A DNA stretch of 64,000 nucleotides from Bacillus sp. BHET2 (GTDB lineage Bacteria > Bacillota > Bacilli > Bacillales > Bacillaceae_B): assembly GCF_005938125.1 (NCBI RefSeq), contig NZ_VCQN01000002.1:372001-436000 (forward strand), in the 5' to 3' direction. A program made the position numbers and the translations under genes. Positions 34,758-43,768 of the stretch are shown piece after piece. Numbering within the stretch: position 1 is the stretch's first letter; the number at the start of each line of letters is the position of its first letter. Under the pieces are notes generated by a model. The model saw only the letters and a list, made by a program, of their open reading frames with translations. It was not told the DNA's origin and ran no database searches.

Positions 34758-36704
34758 TTAAGGAAACGGATGCGGTTTTTGATTGAGCTTATCAAATGTC
34801 AATGACCGGTCGGCATATCCCAGTTCCGCCGGGACGTTGAGGACTCTTTCCAGGCCTTTCAGTCGGGTAAGATGATGCCCGAATGTCATGGGAAGCATGC
34901 CGGGAATCAAGACTTTTACGCAGGACAGTCCGTTCTTTTCCAGTTCCGGTGCGGTTTGGTCAACGACAATGACATCAAGGTTCCGGCTTCGGAATGTTTC
35001 AAGAATATCCTTCAGGTCATCCGTCAAATCGGTATGATCAGACTTCCCATCGAATTCTTCTTGGAAACTTCGTAAAGGCCGGCTGTCATCCTGTAAAAAG
35101 GTGAAACGTTCTTCGGCCTGGGGCAATCCGTACAGCATGCCGTGATCATCCATCTGCCTTACGAGGGAATCATCGTATAGCATCTTTTCATATTTCGCTT
35201 TGTTCTTCTCCAATTTTCCATCGAGATTCAGCATCATCCCGGCGAGCTCCTGAATCGCGCTTTTGGCCGCTCTTACAGGGTCAAGATGGGCACCTGCCGC
35301 GAGGATCAGATTCAATCCCGTATCCTTCCTGTTCTTGGCCATGGCAAAGACGCTTGGGATTCCGTGCTCCATGGTGGAGTTATATAAATATAGATCATAC
35401 CCTGCGACCGCCCGCATCCGTTCAATCATTAACTCGAGCTCCTCGTCCTCTGCTGTTAAAGGATCAAGATGCGGCAGGTTGAGTTCTGCATACCAGGTCA
35501 AAAGGAAAGAATCCCGTTCGACTACCTCCAAGATTCCATAAAAAATCGCTTCCTCCCTGCTTCCGCCAAGGGCACAACCGTTGGACGTTTCATAGACAAA
35601 ACCGGACGAACCGCAGCCCAGACTGTAATATGCAAGGAGCTCAGGAACGAGAATCGGCCGCTCTTCGATGAGTGAGTACCCCCACACCCAGTCGATTGCC
35701 CTGTCAGGGTCGAACTTTTCAAATGGGAATCCCGGCATGGCGTACTGTTCGTCGGTGTGCACGCCGACCTCTAAAGGATTCAGTGCACGTTCCTCCACGT
35801 TCAGGTAGCTGTCATGGACAACCGTCCGTTTACCACGGGGCTCCAATCCGCAGTGACGCTCCAACCCTTCAAGGATGGCAGTCAGTTCGCTGTCTGAATA
35901 AACTTGAGTCCTTCCCGCCGTCCCTTCATCCCCGGAGAGCATCGGCATATTGACGCTCGCATCGGCAAACGGCGTCACCAGGTCATACATTTTGCTGTTA
36001 AAAAGTCCGGTCCTGTTATCCAGATAGTCATTTACAAGAACAGATTTTATTTCATCCAGGGACTTACATCGGAAACTGCCGGCACGGATTTTCGGACTTG
36101 ACTTGAGGGTCACACGGGCTAGTTCCGCTGAATCATCCGGAACCTGGCTGCAGCTCGGGCAAAACGAGTCGGGAACGAATGAGTGCCAGGAACTGTTCAA
36201 TGTTTTCAATTCTGTTAAACACACCCGTCCTTTTGAATGGGGCTTTGCACCTTCCAGGACCCTGACAGCTTCTGCTGCGATGATGTGAGACATATGCGCT
36301 AATCCGGTATTCGAAGCCCACGGATCTTTCGTCATTCCACCAATTTCAGCGAGTTTCCCCTGTACCGCCCGCATCTCATGTCGTTCCTTTCCTCCAAGGA
36401 GACGTCGCAGATCGCCACATTGTGAGCAACCCGGTGTTTCGGGCTGAACCAGCGGTCCGATGACCCCCTCTCCAAACGAAACGAAGCCTCTCAGCCAAGG
36501 AACCTGCTTCCCCCTCATCACTTCTTCTGCCATTTGATGGACAGCAGGATTCCATGAATCATCTAATACCAACACTAAATTTGTATTTGCAGGAAGTCTC
36601 GTTTCAACGCTTTTTTGCCTGAAAACGGGGTACCGGGCAGACAGTTCGGCACAAACACGGTCCGAAAGCATCCCCTCCCCCACGATCACTACGAAAGAAC
36701 TCAT
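34758..36704 (-). CDS. YcaO cyclodehydratase (SagD-like) with N-terminal partner domain
   Basis: The 648-residue protein has an N-terminal ThiF/Ocin-type domain with two CxxC zinc pairs (GCSQCGDL near residue 93 and SFCPSCSQVP near 180) and a C-terminal YcaO domain. The YcaO ATP/Mg motif is GGSREEAIFYGILEVVERDS near residue 380. The chain ends PHPFP, giving the PxPxP tail of azoline-forming YcaO proteins. It would phosphorylate backbone amides and cyclise Cys and Ser/Thr in the precursor core. The start ATG shares its A with the upstream TAA, so it is translationally coupled to the maturation gene. Confidence 0.92.
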   Translation of the reverse strand: MSSFVVIVGEGMLSDRVCAELSARYPVFRQKSVETRLPANTNLVLVLDDSWNPAVHQMAEEVMRGKQVPWLRGFVSFGEGVIGPLVQPETPGCSQCGDLRRLLGGKERHEMRAVQGKLAEIGGMTKDPWASNTGLAHMSHIIAAEAVRVLEGAKPHSKGRVCLTELKTLNSSWHSFVPDSFCPSCSQVPDDSAELARVTLKSSPKIRAGSFRCKSLDEIKSVLVNDYLDNRTGLFNSKMYDLVTPFADASVNMPMLSGDEGTAGRTQVYSDSELTAILEGLERHCGLEPRGKRTVVHDSYLNVEERALNPLEVGVHTDEQYAMPGFPFEKFDPDRAIDWVWGYSLIEERPILVPELLAYYSLGCGSSGFVYETSNGCALGGSREEAIFYGILEVVERDSFLLTWYAELNLPHLDPLTAEDEELELMIERMRAVAGYDLYLYNSTMEHGIPSVFAMAKNRKDTGLNLILAAGAHLDPVRAAKSAIQELAGMMLNLDGKLEKNKAKYEKMLYDDSLVRQMDDHGMLYGLPQAEERFTFLQDDSRPLRSFQEEFDGKSDHTDLTDDLKDILETFRSRNLDVIVVDQTAPELEKNGLSCVKVLIPGMLPMTFGHHLTRLKGLERVLNVPAELGYADRSLTFDKLNQKPHPFP

Positions 36705-38608
36705 TAGGCTTCCTCCTCTCGCAGCAGCACACTAAACACGCCTTCCAGCTCCTGTTTAAAAGCGGGTTCTATATCCAGTTCATACACCACTACCTGTTTC
36801 TGCTTCCTTTTCAAGGTGTTGATTGCTTCTTTCAGCTTTTCAGGCTGGACCCTGTCTGCACCGGATGGAAAGGAGATTCTCTGCACATTCTCTCCCTCCA
36901 AAACAACGGCAACAGGGTTTGCGTCGAAAGCTTCCTTACCGTTCTGGGCTTGAAAGAGTGCTTGCTGCAGAGAGTTCCTCATCGCCATGGTGATCGTGAA
37001 GCCGGTATTTCCGTACCAGCCATTCTTTCCGCGAACATAGACAACCGGAAATCCAGACAAATCTTCCCCTAACCCGATGTCAGGTTCCTTCTGCATCGTG
37101 GTCAGAGCCTTTAGATAAAACCGGCATGTTTCATCTTCAACCTCATCTAGATCAAGACGGGAAATGATATTCCTTTGAACAGATTCTCTTTTTCTCAGCT
37201 CATCTGTCAAACACTTCTGCAGGCCGCGGCCCACGCATTCAACGAACGTCGCGCCCGTGCAGACCGCCATGTGATCACCTGTCTCATGAGGTACGATCAA
37301 TTCACCTAATCTTGAGGCGTATCTCTCTATTCCCCTTAACCCTGCTTCGCGGCGTGCCTCTGCATGGGTCAAAGCATTGAATACCATCTCATCCAGCAGT
37401 TCTGCCGGACCTTCAGACCGTCCGTCGACAGGCTGGACACGGCATTGAGCGAGCGGCAGCTGCTTCGTATCCCCTTCCTCCCATACATGAAAGATTCCTG
37501 TCTCTTTTGACGTGAGCAGACTAAAGAAATACAGCAGTTTTTCAGGATCAGACCTTTCTGTCACATGTTCCAACCTGGTTTCAAGATTCAGAACAGGTTC
37601 AGCCCCAAGTCCGGTTTCCAAGGGATGTGGGAAAAAGGAATGCCAGCTTCCTTCAAGCGTTTCTGTATTAAGCAGAAAGATCCGGTTACGCTGATCAGAT
37701 TTTGACACCCTGGTTATCTCTTTAAATAATTCAAAGACGATCATATTCGCAAGCATCGCTCCAGGAACCGCCGACTCAGCCGGAAGCTCATCTTCTTTTC
37801 CCAAGGCGGTCGTGTGGATGCGCCTCCATGCGGATTCCCATCCCGCATCGGAATCAGGATGAATGATCGGTCCTGCAATCCCTTTCTGTTTGTGACAAAT
37901 CGCAGGGATAAAAAGCTTCTTATTTGTCCTGCAAATCGCCTGCAGCAGATCAAGTTCCTCAAGTTTTTCGTTTTGAGTCACATATAAAATCGCATCGTAT
38001 TGCCTTAGAATCTCCAGCCATCCCCCCTCACTGAACCTGACTTCCAGGAGCTCTACCTCCGGATCTGTCTTGCGGGCATGGTCCACAAGTTCCACGAGCC
38101 TTTTTCTGTTCGTCGGTACCTCATCAGTCACGAGAACCCGCAGCTTTGACAACCCAGATTCAATCAATGCTGAAACCATTGACGTCAGAAAAGGACCAGA
38201 TCCCACTGCCAGGACATCTGCATAACGATAGGTTTCAAACCGTGAAGCACTTGAATCTGTCAAACTATCGACAAACTCAATTTGTGATGCGAATTTTTCC
38301 ACTGCATGTTGGGGCAGGTCATGGGGCAGGTCCCTGCTTACGTCCCGGACGAATCCATTCCTATGCAATACCTCTGCCATTTCCATGACTCTGTTTTTAT
38401 AAGGTTCAGGCAGTCCATTCGTCAAATACTCAAGTGAGTACTCCCCATTGAACATTGGCAGTAGCTTCTCAACCCATTGGTCAATTCCACTTCCCTCCAT
38501 ATGGAAAGAGCATAGATTATTCCTAAAATAAACACCGGTGTTTGGTTCAGGTAGGTAAAACATGTCCCTCGTTACTTTCAAACGCATAGAAGGGTTCAAT
38601 TTTTCCAT
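36704..38608 (-). CDS. Thiazole-containing bacteriocin maturation protein (ThiF-like)
   Basis: The 634-residue protein begins MEKLNPSMRLKVTRDMFYLP and contains GVYFRNNLCSFHMEG, a Rossmann-like segment VLAVGSGPFLTSMVSALIES near residue 145 and a further domain to the end. This matches the partner protein found beside heterocycloanthracin-type precursors, which probably recruits the leader peptide for the YcaO enzyme. AAGGAGG lies six bases before the ATG at 38608. An open frame extends to 38971 through the precursor gene in another frame and is rejected. It is coupled to the YcaO gene (TAATG). Confidence 0.88.
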   Translation of the reverse strand: MEKLNPSMRLKVTRDMFYLPEPNTGVYFRNNLCSFHMEGSGIDQWVEKLLPMFNGEYSLEYLTNGLPEPYKNRVMEMAEVLHRNGFVRDVSRDLPHDLPQHAVEKFASQIEFVDSLTDSSASRFETYRYADVLAVGSGPFLTSMVSALIESGLSKLRVLVTDEVPTNRKRLVELVDHARKTDPEVELLEVRFSEGGWLEILRQYDAILYVTQNEKLEELDLLQAICRTNKKLFIPAICHKQKGIAGPIIHPDSDAGWESAWRRIHTTALGKEDELPAESAVPGAMLANMIVFELFKEITRVSKSDQRNRIFLLNTETLEGSWHSFFPHPLETGLGAEPVLNLETRLEHVTERSDPEKLLYFFSLLTSKETGIFHVWEEGDTKQLPLAQCRVQPVDGRSEGPAELLDEMVFNALTHAEARREAGLRGIERYASRLGELIVPHETGDHMAVCTGATFVECVGRGLQKCLTDELRKRESVQRNIISRLDLDEVEDETCRFYLKALTTMQKEPDIGLGEDLSGFPVVYVRGKNGWYGNTGFTITMAMRNSLQQALFQAQNGKEAFDANPVAVVLEGENVQRISFPSGADRVQPEKLKEAINTLKRKQKQVVVYELDIEPAFKQELEGVFSVLLREEEA

Positions 38609-38700
38609 AGCGCTCCTCCTTAGCCCAGCTAATCTCACATGTATTTTGGCAGTCATTACCATCCTATGAATCTCAATTTGTCCCTTATGTATAAAATAAA

Positions 38701-38728
38701 GACCCCTGCACAGACTCATACAGGGATC
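38701..38728 (-). terminator. Attenuator between the precursor and the modification genes
   Basis: GACCCCTG (38701-38708) and CAGGGATC (38721-38728) form a stem that runs into TTTATTTTATAC on the minus strand. It lies 29 bases past the precursor stop and 93 bases before the maturation gene. Partial read-through would give more precursor than enzyme. Confidence 0.65.
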
Positions 38729-38756
38729 CATCTGAAAACGATATTTTAAAAGCGGA

Positions 38757-39014
38757 TTAACGCCCGCAGCGCCCACATCTGCCGCAACCGCCACATCCAC
38801 CACATCTTCCGCAGCCTCCGCAACGGAAGCATCCACCGCAGCCACCGCAGCCAAAACAGCTGAAGAAACAGGAGAATCCAAAGCCAAAACAACCTCCAAA
38901 GAAAAGTCGTTCGTCATTTGGATCATACATGTTTTGATCCCAGGAAACAGGTTGTGTTGCCTGGAAATCACCTACATACAAATTTTGAAGTTCATTGTGA
39001 AAATTATTCATCAT
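38757..39014 (-). CDS. Heterocycloanthracin/sonorensin-family bacteriocin precursor
   Basis: The 85-residue precursor has an acidic leader (MMNNFHNELQNLYVGDFQAT, then QPVSWDQNMYDPNDERLF) and a core of 48 or so residues with 13 Cys. The core starts GGCFGFGFSCFFSCFGC and continues as a run of GGC, GRC and FRC triplets, ending CGRCGR. Cys at every third residue is typical of this family, in which Cys becomes thiazole. The Phe-rich first third is less usual. GGGAGGAG lies five bases before the ATG at 39014 and eight before the ATG at 39011; either is possible. The GTG at 39029 is too far upstream. Confidence 0.92.
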   Translation of the reverse strand: MMNNFHNELQNLYVGDFQATQPVSWDQNMYDPNDERLFFGGCFGFGFSCFFSCFGCGGCGGCFRCGGCGRCGGCGGCGRCGRCGR

Positions 39015-39242
39015 TACCACTCCTCCCAAACAAAGTACCCAATGAAAATATAGACCAATAAATGGAGCTTTTCATGAAGAAATTCTGTCATTTAGGCAAA
39101 AACACTGTAAATGTGAATCATCCTCAACAATTTATGTAATCTTGCTGGGTATTGTTACTGATACAAAAGCCTATTTTGCAGGGACATGATGTAAAAAAGA
39201 ACATCAAAATACTCCAGTCAATAGACCGGAGTTAATTCGTAA

Positions 39243-39471
39243 TTGTTTGAGAAGCGATTGAAGGGGGCAAGGATTGGTGCAGATGTGCTGCATGTGCATT
39301 TTAGCAAAGCAGATTTAGTAAAGGATAAAAGAGGTAATATAGGGTTTGCTGTTGACGCGACCTTCTTTTCCTGAAAAGTCGAAGTCTGGAAGCGGTCAGC
39401 GGACCTACATAATTCGGAGGATCAAGGCATTTCAGATTGCCGTTTCCTATCTGGATGATTCGGTCAACTAA
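39243..39471 (+). pseudogene. Decayed second copy of the 31472 gene
   Basis: Frames with shifts read LFEKRLKGARIGADVLHVHF and later SGSGQRTYIIRRIKAFQIAV plus SYLDDSVN and a stop at 39469-39471. These match the intact protein at 31472-31834 at the same places. The first third is missing and the middle is scrambled. In 39015-39242 only a weak hairpin (ACTCC/GGAGT near 39211) and no gene is seen. Confidence 0.7.
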
Positions 39472-39473
39472 AA

Positions 39474-39493
39474 GAGCCGGCATCTGCCGGCTC
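39474..39493. terminator. Hairpin between the remnant and nrnA
   Basis: GAGCCGGC pairs with GCCGGCTC. TTTT follows on the minus strand, so it can end nrnA, and CTCTTAAG follows on the plus strand. Confidence 0.7.
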
Positions 39494-39503
39494 CTCTTAA
39501 GTC

Positions 39504-40445
39504 TTATTTATGATTTCTGCACACTTCTCTTAAATCTTTCATCACTTCTTCTTTCTCTTCCCACGAATAAATCGAAGCACCAGCCGCCAGTGGATGTCCA
39601 CCGCCATTGTATTTCTTGGCGATTGTATTGATGATCGGTCCTTTCGAGCGGAGACGGACTCTGATTTGATCGTCTTCTTCAATAAAGAATACCCATGCTT
39701 TCATGCCTTTGATGTCGCCTAACGTGCTAACCAGCAAGGAAGCTTCTGAAGGTACCACTTCAAATTGTTCCAGGATATCCTTCGTCATGACCATCATTCC
39801 GCAGCCATCCCCATCGATTTCGAAGTTTTGCAGAACGTATCCGTGAAGCTTCGTAACGGTAGAATCGACTTCGTACATACGATTAAATAATTCATTCCGG
39901 TCAAAGTTGAATCGAATCAGTTCACCAGCGATATCAAAGGTTTTCTGTGTCGTGCTTGGATACAAGAATCTTCCCGTGTCTCCCACAATCCCGGCAAACA
40001 GGAGTCTTGCTCCTTCGTCCGGCAGGGTCAATCCTTTATCTTCTCCGAATTGGTAAAATTCATAGATCATTTCACTGACGGAACTTGCAGATGTATCGAT
40101 CCATAGGTGATCCCCGTAGGCATCCTCGTTTGGATGATGATCGATTTTCACTAACTTGTCCCCGAGCTTATAGCGACGGTCACAGATTCGTTCTTCGTTG
40201 GCCGTATCACAGACGATGATCAGGGCACCTTCGAATACAGAATCTTCGATGACGTCGAGGCGCTTTAGGTAATGAAGGGTCTCTTCTTCTTTCCCTACTG
40301 CGTAGATGTTTTTCTCCGGGAAAGAGGTTTTCAGCATTTCAACAAGTCCACCCTGTGAGCCGTATGCGTCCGGATCGGGTCGGACATGTCTATGTACGAT
40401 GATCGTTTCATATTGTTTGATGAGGTTCAGGATTTGTTCTTTCAT
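39504..40445 (-). CDS. nrnA: Bifunctional oligoribonuclease / PAP phosphatase NrnA
   Basis: The 313-residue DHH-family phosphoesterase has the same length as B. subtilis NrnA. Motifs are HRHVRPDPDAYGSQGGL (motif I), VCDTANEER (II), KIDHHPNED (the DHH motif) and GGGHPLAAGASI (DHHA1). It degrades nano-RNA and converts 3'-phosphoadenosine 5'-phosphate to AMP. The ATG at 40445 has AAAGGAG before it; the longer frame to 40481 is rejected. It marks the return of the conserved chromosomal order. Confidence 0.93.
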   Translation of the reverse strand: MKEQILNLIKQYETIIVHRHVRPDPDAYGSQGGLVEMLKTSFPEKNIYAVGKEEETLHYLKRLDVIEDSVFEGALIIVCDTANEERICDRRYKLGDKLVKIDHHPNEDAYGDHLWIDTSASSVSEMIYEFYQFGEDKGLTLPDEGARLLFAGIVGDTGRFLYPSTTQKTFDIAGELIRFNFDRNELFNRMYEVDSTVTKLHGYVLQNFEIDGDGCGMMVMTKDILEQFEVVPSEASLLVSTLGDIKGMKAWVFFIEEDDQIRVRLRSKGPIINTIAKKYNGGGHPLAAGASIYSWEEKEEVMKDLREVCRNHK

Positions 40446-40539
40446 GGAAATCTCCTTTGTAGTGGAATTTTTATTTGGCATTCTGTCCGGTTATCTGTAA
40501 AATAGTAGCGAGAGATGTCAACGATGGAGGACTAATATT

Positions 40540-40845
40540 ATGTATTTTCTCGCACTACTGATTGTCGTTACGTTCACTTTTTATGTCTTTTATAAGATTA
40601 AACAGGTGAGAAGTAGACGACCTATGGAAAAGAAATGGTTATCTGCAAAGGCAAGTATTGCCCTTGGATTGTTTGTTGCGCTGTTTGGTCTCAATCAGCT
40701 GTTTTTATTTCCTTCAACCCTGACGTATTTTATCGGTGGCCTTTTCACTCTGATTGGACTTGGAAGCTGCTGGGCTGGGTTTAAGATGTATAAGCATGTA
40801 CTTCCTTATGCTCAAAGAGAAGCGAAGGAACTTGATAATCAATAA
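40540..40845 (+). CDS. ytpI: YtpI-like membrane protein
   Basis: The 101-residue protein has about three hydrophobic helices (residues 2-19, 37-57 and 62-83) and a basic loop KIKQVRSRRPMEKKWLSAK. It matches YtpI by order, size and opening MYFLALLIVVTFTFYVFY. Its function is unknown. GGAGG precedes the ATG. It is divergent from nrnA, as in B. subtilis. Confidence 0.88.
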   Translation: MYFLALLIVVTFTFYVFYKIKQVRSRRPMEKKWLSAKASIALGLFVALFGLNQLFLFPSTLTYFIGGLFTLIGLGSCWAGFKMYKHVLPYAQREAKELDNQ

Positions 40846-40855
40846 GGTTACATGA

Positions 40856-40880
40856 AAGACTAGATGTTCAATCTAGTCTT
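40856..40880 (+). terminator. Terminator after ytpI
   Basis: AAGACTAGA pairs with TCTAGTCTT and is followed by TTTTTGTT. Confidence 0.87.
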
Positions 40881-40916
40881 TTTTTGTTATTCATAAACTT
40901 TATTGCTTTTTATGGA

Positions 40917-41181
40917 GCGAGTGCTGGTTGATTTCCGCTGCAGGTGCTCGCTTTCCGCGGGGCGGGAGTTGAGCCTCCTCGGGCTAAAGCCCTGCGGGGT
41001 CTCAACTTGTCTAGCTCCGGCGGCTAGCCCCTCGAGGTCATAAGCTAAATGGTCCAAGAAGGCAAAAAACGCCTTCTTAGGCCCATTCATCTTATGCTTG
41101 TCGGGGCTGTGCAAGCCGCCTCCGCTTTTCGTAATTTCCCGCTTTTCCCGTCGGAGTCGAGCACCTTCCGCTTCAATCAAC
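40917..41181. repeat. Dispersed palindromic repeat, copy A (composite)
   Basis: The ends GGTTGATT...GGTGCTCG and CGAGCACC...AATCAAC are inverted to each other. Compared with copy D (45070-45204), it carries an extra block of about 130 bases after TCTCAACTT, beginning GTCTAGCTCCGGCGGCTAGC and ending GCCGCCTCCGCTTTTC. That block is itself a repeat type known in many Bacillaceae genomes, so copy A is one repeat nested in another. Confidence 0.75.
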
Positions 41182-41234
41182 ATAAGGGTTATCTTCATCT
41201 GATACCTTACTCTGCGCAATATCGATAAAATGCC

Positions 41235-42554
41235 CTAATGCCGGTCAATAAGCTGACAAATCATGAGGGATTTTCCCATTAACACACCTTCGCTATAAAC
41301 CTCTACATCCACTTTACCAAATTTCCGTCCGACGTCGAGTACTTTTGGATGAATTTCGAGCGTGCTTTCCATTTGGACCGGTTTGATGAAGTAGATGGTC
41401 ATGTTTTCGATGACCAGGTCCCCTTTTTTGAATGGCTTCAGGGCGCGGTTGGCCGCTTCTGTCATGAGGGTGGTGAACACTCCGTATGAGATGGTTCCGA
41501 TTCCTGTTGTCATCTGTGGTGTAACGGCGAAAAGGTAGACTTCTTTATCACCCTTTTTCTCTGCGGCGACTTCCACTCCATTACTGATAAGATCATCAAT
41601 TGTTTCACCAACCTGAGGCTGTCTTTGAATCATTTGCAGCGCCTTTAAGACGTCCTGGCGGCTGATGATTCCTTGCAGCTTGTTTTGCTCATTAACGACA
41701 GGCAGTAATTCGATCCCTTCCCAGATCATGATATGAGCGGCAGAGGCGACACTCGTATTCGGGCTGACCGTGATCGGGTGTTTCGTCATGACTTTATCAA
41801 TTCCAATGGTTTTCTCTTGTCCCATTATGTCTTTAGACGTGACCATGCCGTGTACCTTCAGGTTATGATCGACGACTGGGAAACGGCTGTGGAACGTATA
41901 CTGATTCTTTTCGTACCATTCCTCAAGCGTATCATTGATATCCAGGTAAGCCGTATCATCAGCTTTTGTTAAAATGTCTTCCACTAATACGATCTCTTTC
42001 TTAATAAGCTGATCGTAGATGGCTCTGTTGATCATGGTGGCGACGGTAAAGGTGTCGTAGGAAGTGGAGATGATCGGGAGCTCCAGTTCGTCTGCTAGCT
42101 TCTTGACATGATCGTCTGCGTCGAATCCCCCTGTGATGAGAACTGCCGCACCTGCCCGTAATGCGTGTTCCTGGGCCTGGGTCCGGTTCCCGATGATCAA
42201 TAAGTTCCCGGCTTCCGTGTATCTCATCATCGCTTCAAGCTTCATGGCTCCAATGACAAACTTGTTGAGCATTTTGTGTAACCCTGAGCGGCCTCCCAGT
42301 ACTTGTCCATCAATGATATTGACGACTTCAGCATAGGTGAGCTTTTCGATGTTTTCTTTTTTCTTCTGTTCGATGCGGATCGTTCCGACGCGCTCAATGG
42401 TGCTGACATATCCTTTTGTTTCGGCGTCTTTAATCGCTCTGTATGCGGTTCCTTCACTCACGGCCAATGCTTTCGCAATTTGACGTACGGAGATTTTTTC
42501 ACCGACAGGTAAGGTATCAATATACTCTAGTATTTGTTCATGTTTTGTAGCCAA
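41235..42554 (-). CDS. ytoI: YtoI: DRTGG, CBS-pair and hot-dog domain protein
   Basis: The 439-residue protein, the same length as B. subtilis YtoI, has an N-terminal winged helix (ATKHEQILEYIDTLPVGEKI, VSEGTAYRAIKDAETKGYV), a DRTGG domain, two CBS motifs (FPVVDHNLKVHGMVTSKDIM and LPVVNEQNKLQGIISRQDVL) and a C-terminal hot-dog domain. CBS domains usually bind adenosyl nucleotides. The start is TTG at 42554 with AAGGGTG before it. Its role is unknown, but a ligand-sensing regulator is likely. Confidence 0.9.
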   Translation of the reverse strand: MATKHEQILEYIDTLPVGEKISVRQIAKALAVSEGTAYRAIKDAETKGYVSTIERVGTIRIEQKKKENIEKLTYAEVVNIIDGQVLGGRSGLHKMLNKFVIGAMKLEAMMRYTEAGNLLIIGNRTQAQEHALRAGAAVLITGGFDADDHVKKLADELELPIISTSYDTFTVATMINRAIYDQLIKKEIVLVEDILTKADDTAYLDINDTLEEWYEKNQYTFHSRFPVVDHNLKVHGMVTSKDIMGQEKTIGIDKVMTKHPITVSPNTSVASAAHIMIWEGIELLPVVNEQNKLQGIISRQDVLKALQMIQRQPQVGETIDDLISNGVEVAAEKKGDKEVYLFAVTPQMTTGIGTISYGVFTTLMTEAANRALKPFKKGDLVIENMTIYFIKPVQMESTLEIHPKVLDVGRKFGKVDVEVYSEGVLMGKSLMICQLIDRH

Positions 42555-42688
42555 GCTTTTCACCCTTCTTTGTAACGTCCTACTTCTTACGTTCATTATA
42601 ATGTGAAAAGCTTGGTGTTTCAATTTAATCGAGGCTCTCGGGAGTAAAAGCCCTACTTGTTATAAGAACTTTGTTACTTTTGTATGAA

Positions 42689-42733
42689 GCGAGTGCTGGT
42701 TGATTTCCGATGCAGGTGCTCGCTTCAATCAAC
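42689..42733. repeat. Dispersed palindromic repeat, copy B (internally deleted)
   Basis: GCGAGTGCTGGTTGATTTCC and GCAGGTGCTCGCT are joined directly to TCAATCAAC. Both ends of the repeat are kept and the central 100 or so bases are gone, leaving a short hairpin. The rest of 42555-42973 holds no other gene. Confidence 0.7.
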
Positions 42734-42973
42734 ATTAGCCTTCGTTACAATCAATTTCTCATAAAATATTTCTCTTTTAATAACCTCATCCTAACGATGT
42801 AGTATGTTTGGTCACGTTCTATCATATGAGAGGTTACTAGACTTGTAATCAGATGTAACAGACTCACTTTTTTCGCAATCTTTCCCAATCTGCGACTCTT
42901 TCTTGATACACTATTTAAAAGGTCCTCTTTAAGGAAACTGTGGATCAATTTAATGGGAGAAGGAGAGATACAT

Positions 42974-43735
42974 ATGGTTAAGAATTTATTTGATTTAACT
43001 GGTAAGGTAGCAGCCATTACAGGTGCTACTCGTGGTATTGGACAGTCTATGGCAATTGCGCTGGCAGAAGCAGGAGCAGACATTGCCTTACTTCAAAGGA
43101 ATCCGGAATCGACTGATGTGAAGGAACAAATCGAACAGCTTGGTAGAAAATGTTCGATTATACCATGTGATCTTGAAAAGGTAGAAGAAGTGAAATCGGC
43201 TATTCCCGGTGTGATTTCTACATTTGGGAAAATTGATATTTTAGTAAACAATGCTGGTATTCAGCGTCGGTCGCCTTCCGTGGATTTTCCTGAATCCGAT
43301 TGGGATGATGTTCTAAATATTAATTTAAAAGTGGTCTGGTTATTATGTCAGGAGGCAGGACGTCACATGGTTGCGCAGGGAGGAGGCAAAATCATTAACA
43401 CCGCTTCTCTTCTTTCTTACCAAGGAGGACTGACCGTTCCAGCTTATGCAGCAGCAAAAGGCGGTGTAGCACAACTTACGAAAGCTCTCTCCAATGAATG
43501 GGCAAAAGAGGGTGTGAATGTAAACGGGATCGTTCCAGGTTATATTGCTACAGACATGAATACTGCCTTAATTGATGATCCCGTAAGAAGTAAACAAATT
43601 CTTGATAGAATTCCAGCAGACCGATGGGGAAATCCGGATGATTTCAAGGGAACCGTGGTCTATTTAGCTTCTGATGCTTCCAATTATGTACATGGTCATT
43701 TAGCAGCCGTTGATGGCGGATGGCTCGGAAGATAG
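42974..43735 (+). CDS. kduD: SDR family 2-deoxy-D-gluconate 3-dehydrogenase-like protein
   Basis: The 253-residue protein has the SDR motifs TGATRGIGQSMAIAL (TGxxxGIG, NAD-binding), NNAGIQRR, catalytic Ser in NTASLLSYQG and YAAAK. Length and sequence fit KduD, which oxidises 2-deoxy-D-gluconate / 2,5-diketo-3-deoxygluconate in pectin and hyaluronate catabolism. No kduI or other uronate gene is adjacent, so the substrate is uncertain. AAGGAGAG lies six bases before the ATG at 42974. Confidence 0.85.
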   Translation: MVKNLFDLTGKVAAITGATRGIGQSMAIALAEAGADIALLQRNPESTDVKEQIEQLGRKCSIIPCDLEKVEEVKSAIPGVISTFGKIDILVNNAGIQRRSPSVDFPESDWDDVLNINLKVVWLLCQEAGRHMVAQGGGKIINTASLLSYQGGLTVPAYAAAKGGVAQLTKALSNEWAKEGVNVNGIVPGYIATDMNTALIDDPVRSKQILDRIPADRWGNPDDFKGTVVYLASDASNYVHGHLAAVDGGWLGR

Positions 43736-43768
43736 TTCAGTGATTTGAGTTTGAATCATTTTAAAAAT

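Noticed and set aside
34227-36321. Many plus-strand frames opposite the YcaO and SagB genes
   Set aside because: They are shadows of well-supported minus-strand genes, with arginine-rich low-complexity translations.
38609-38971. N-terminal extension of the maturation protein (Ala/Val/Asp-rich)
   Set aside because: It is the antiphase reading of the bacteriocin precursor. The ATG at 38608 has a strong ribosome binding site.
40887-41219. 110-codon minus-strand frame
   Set aside because: It lies inside composite repeat copy A and reflects its sequence, not a gene.
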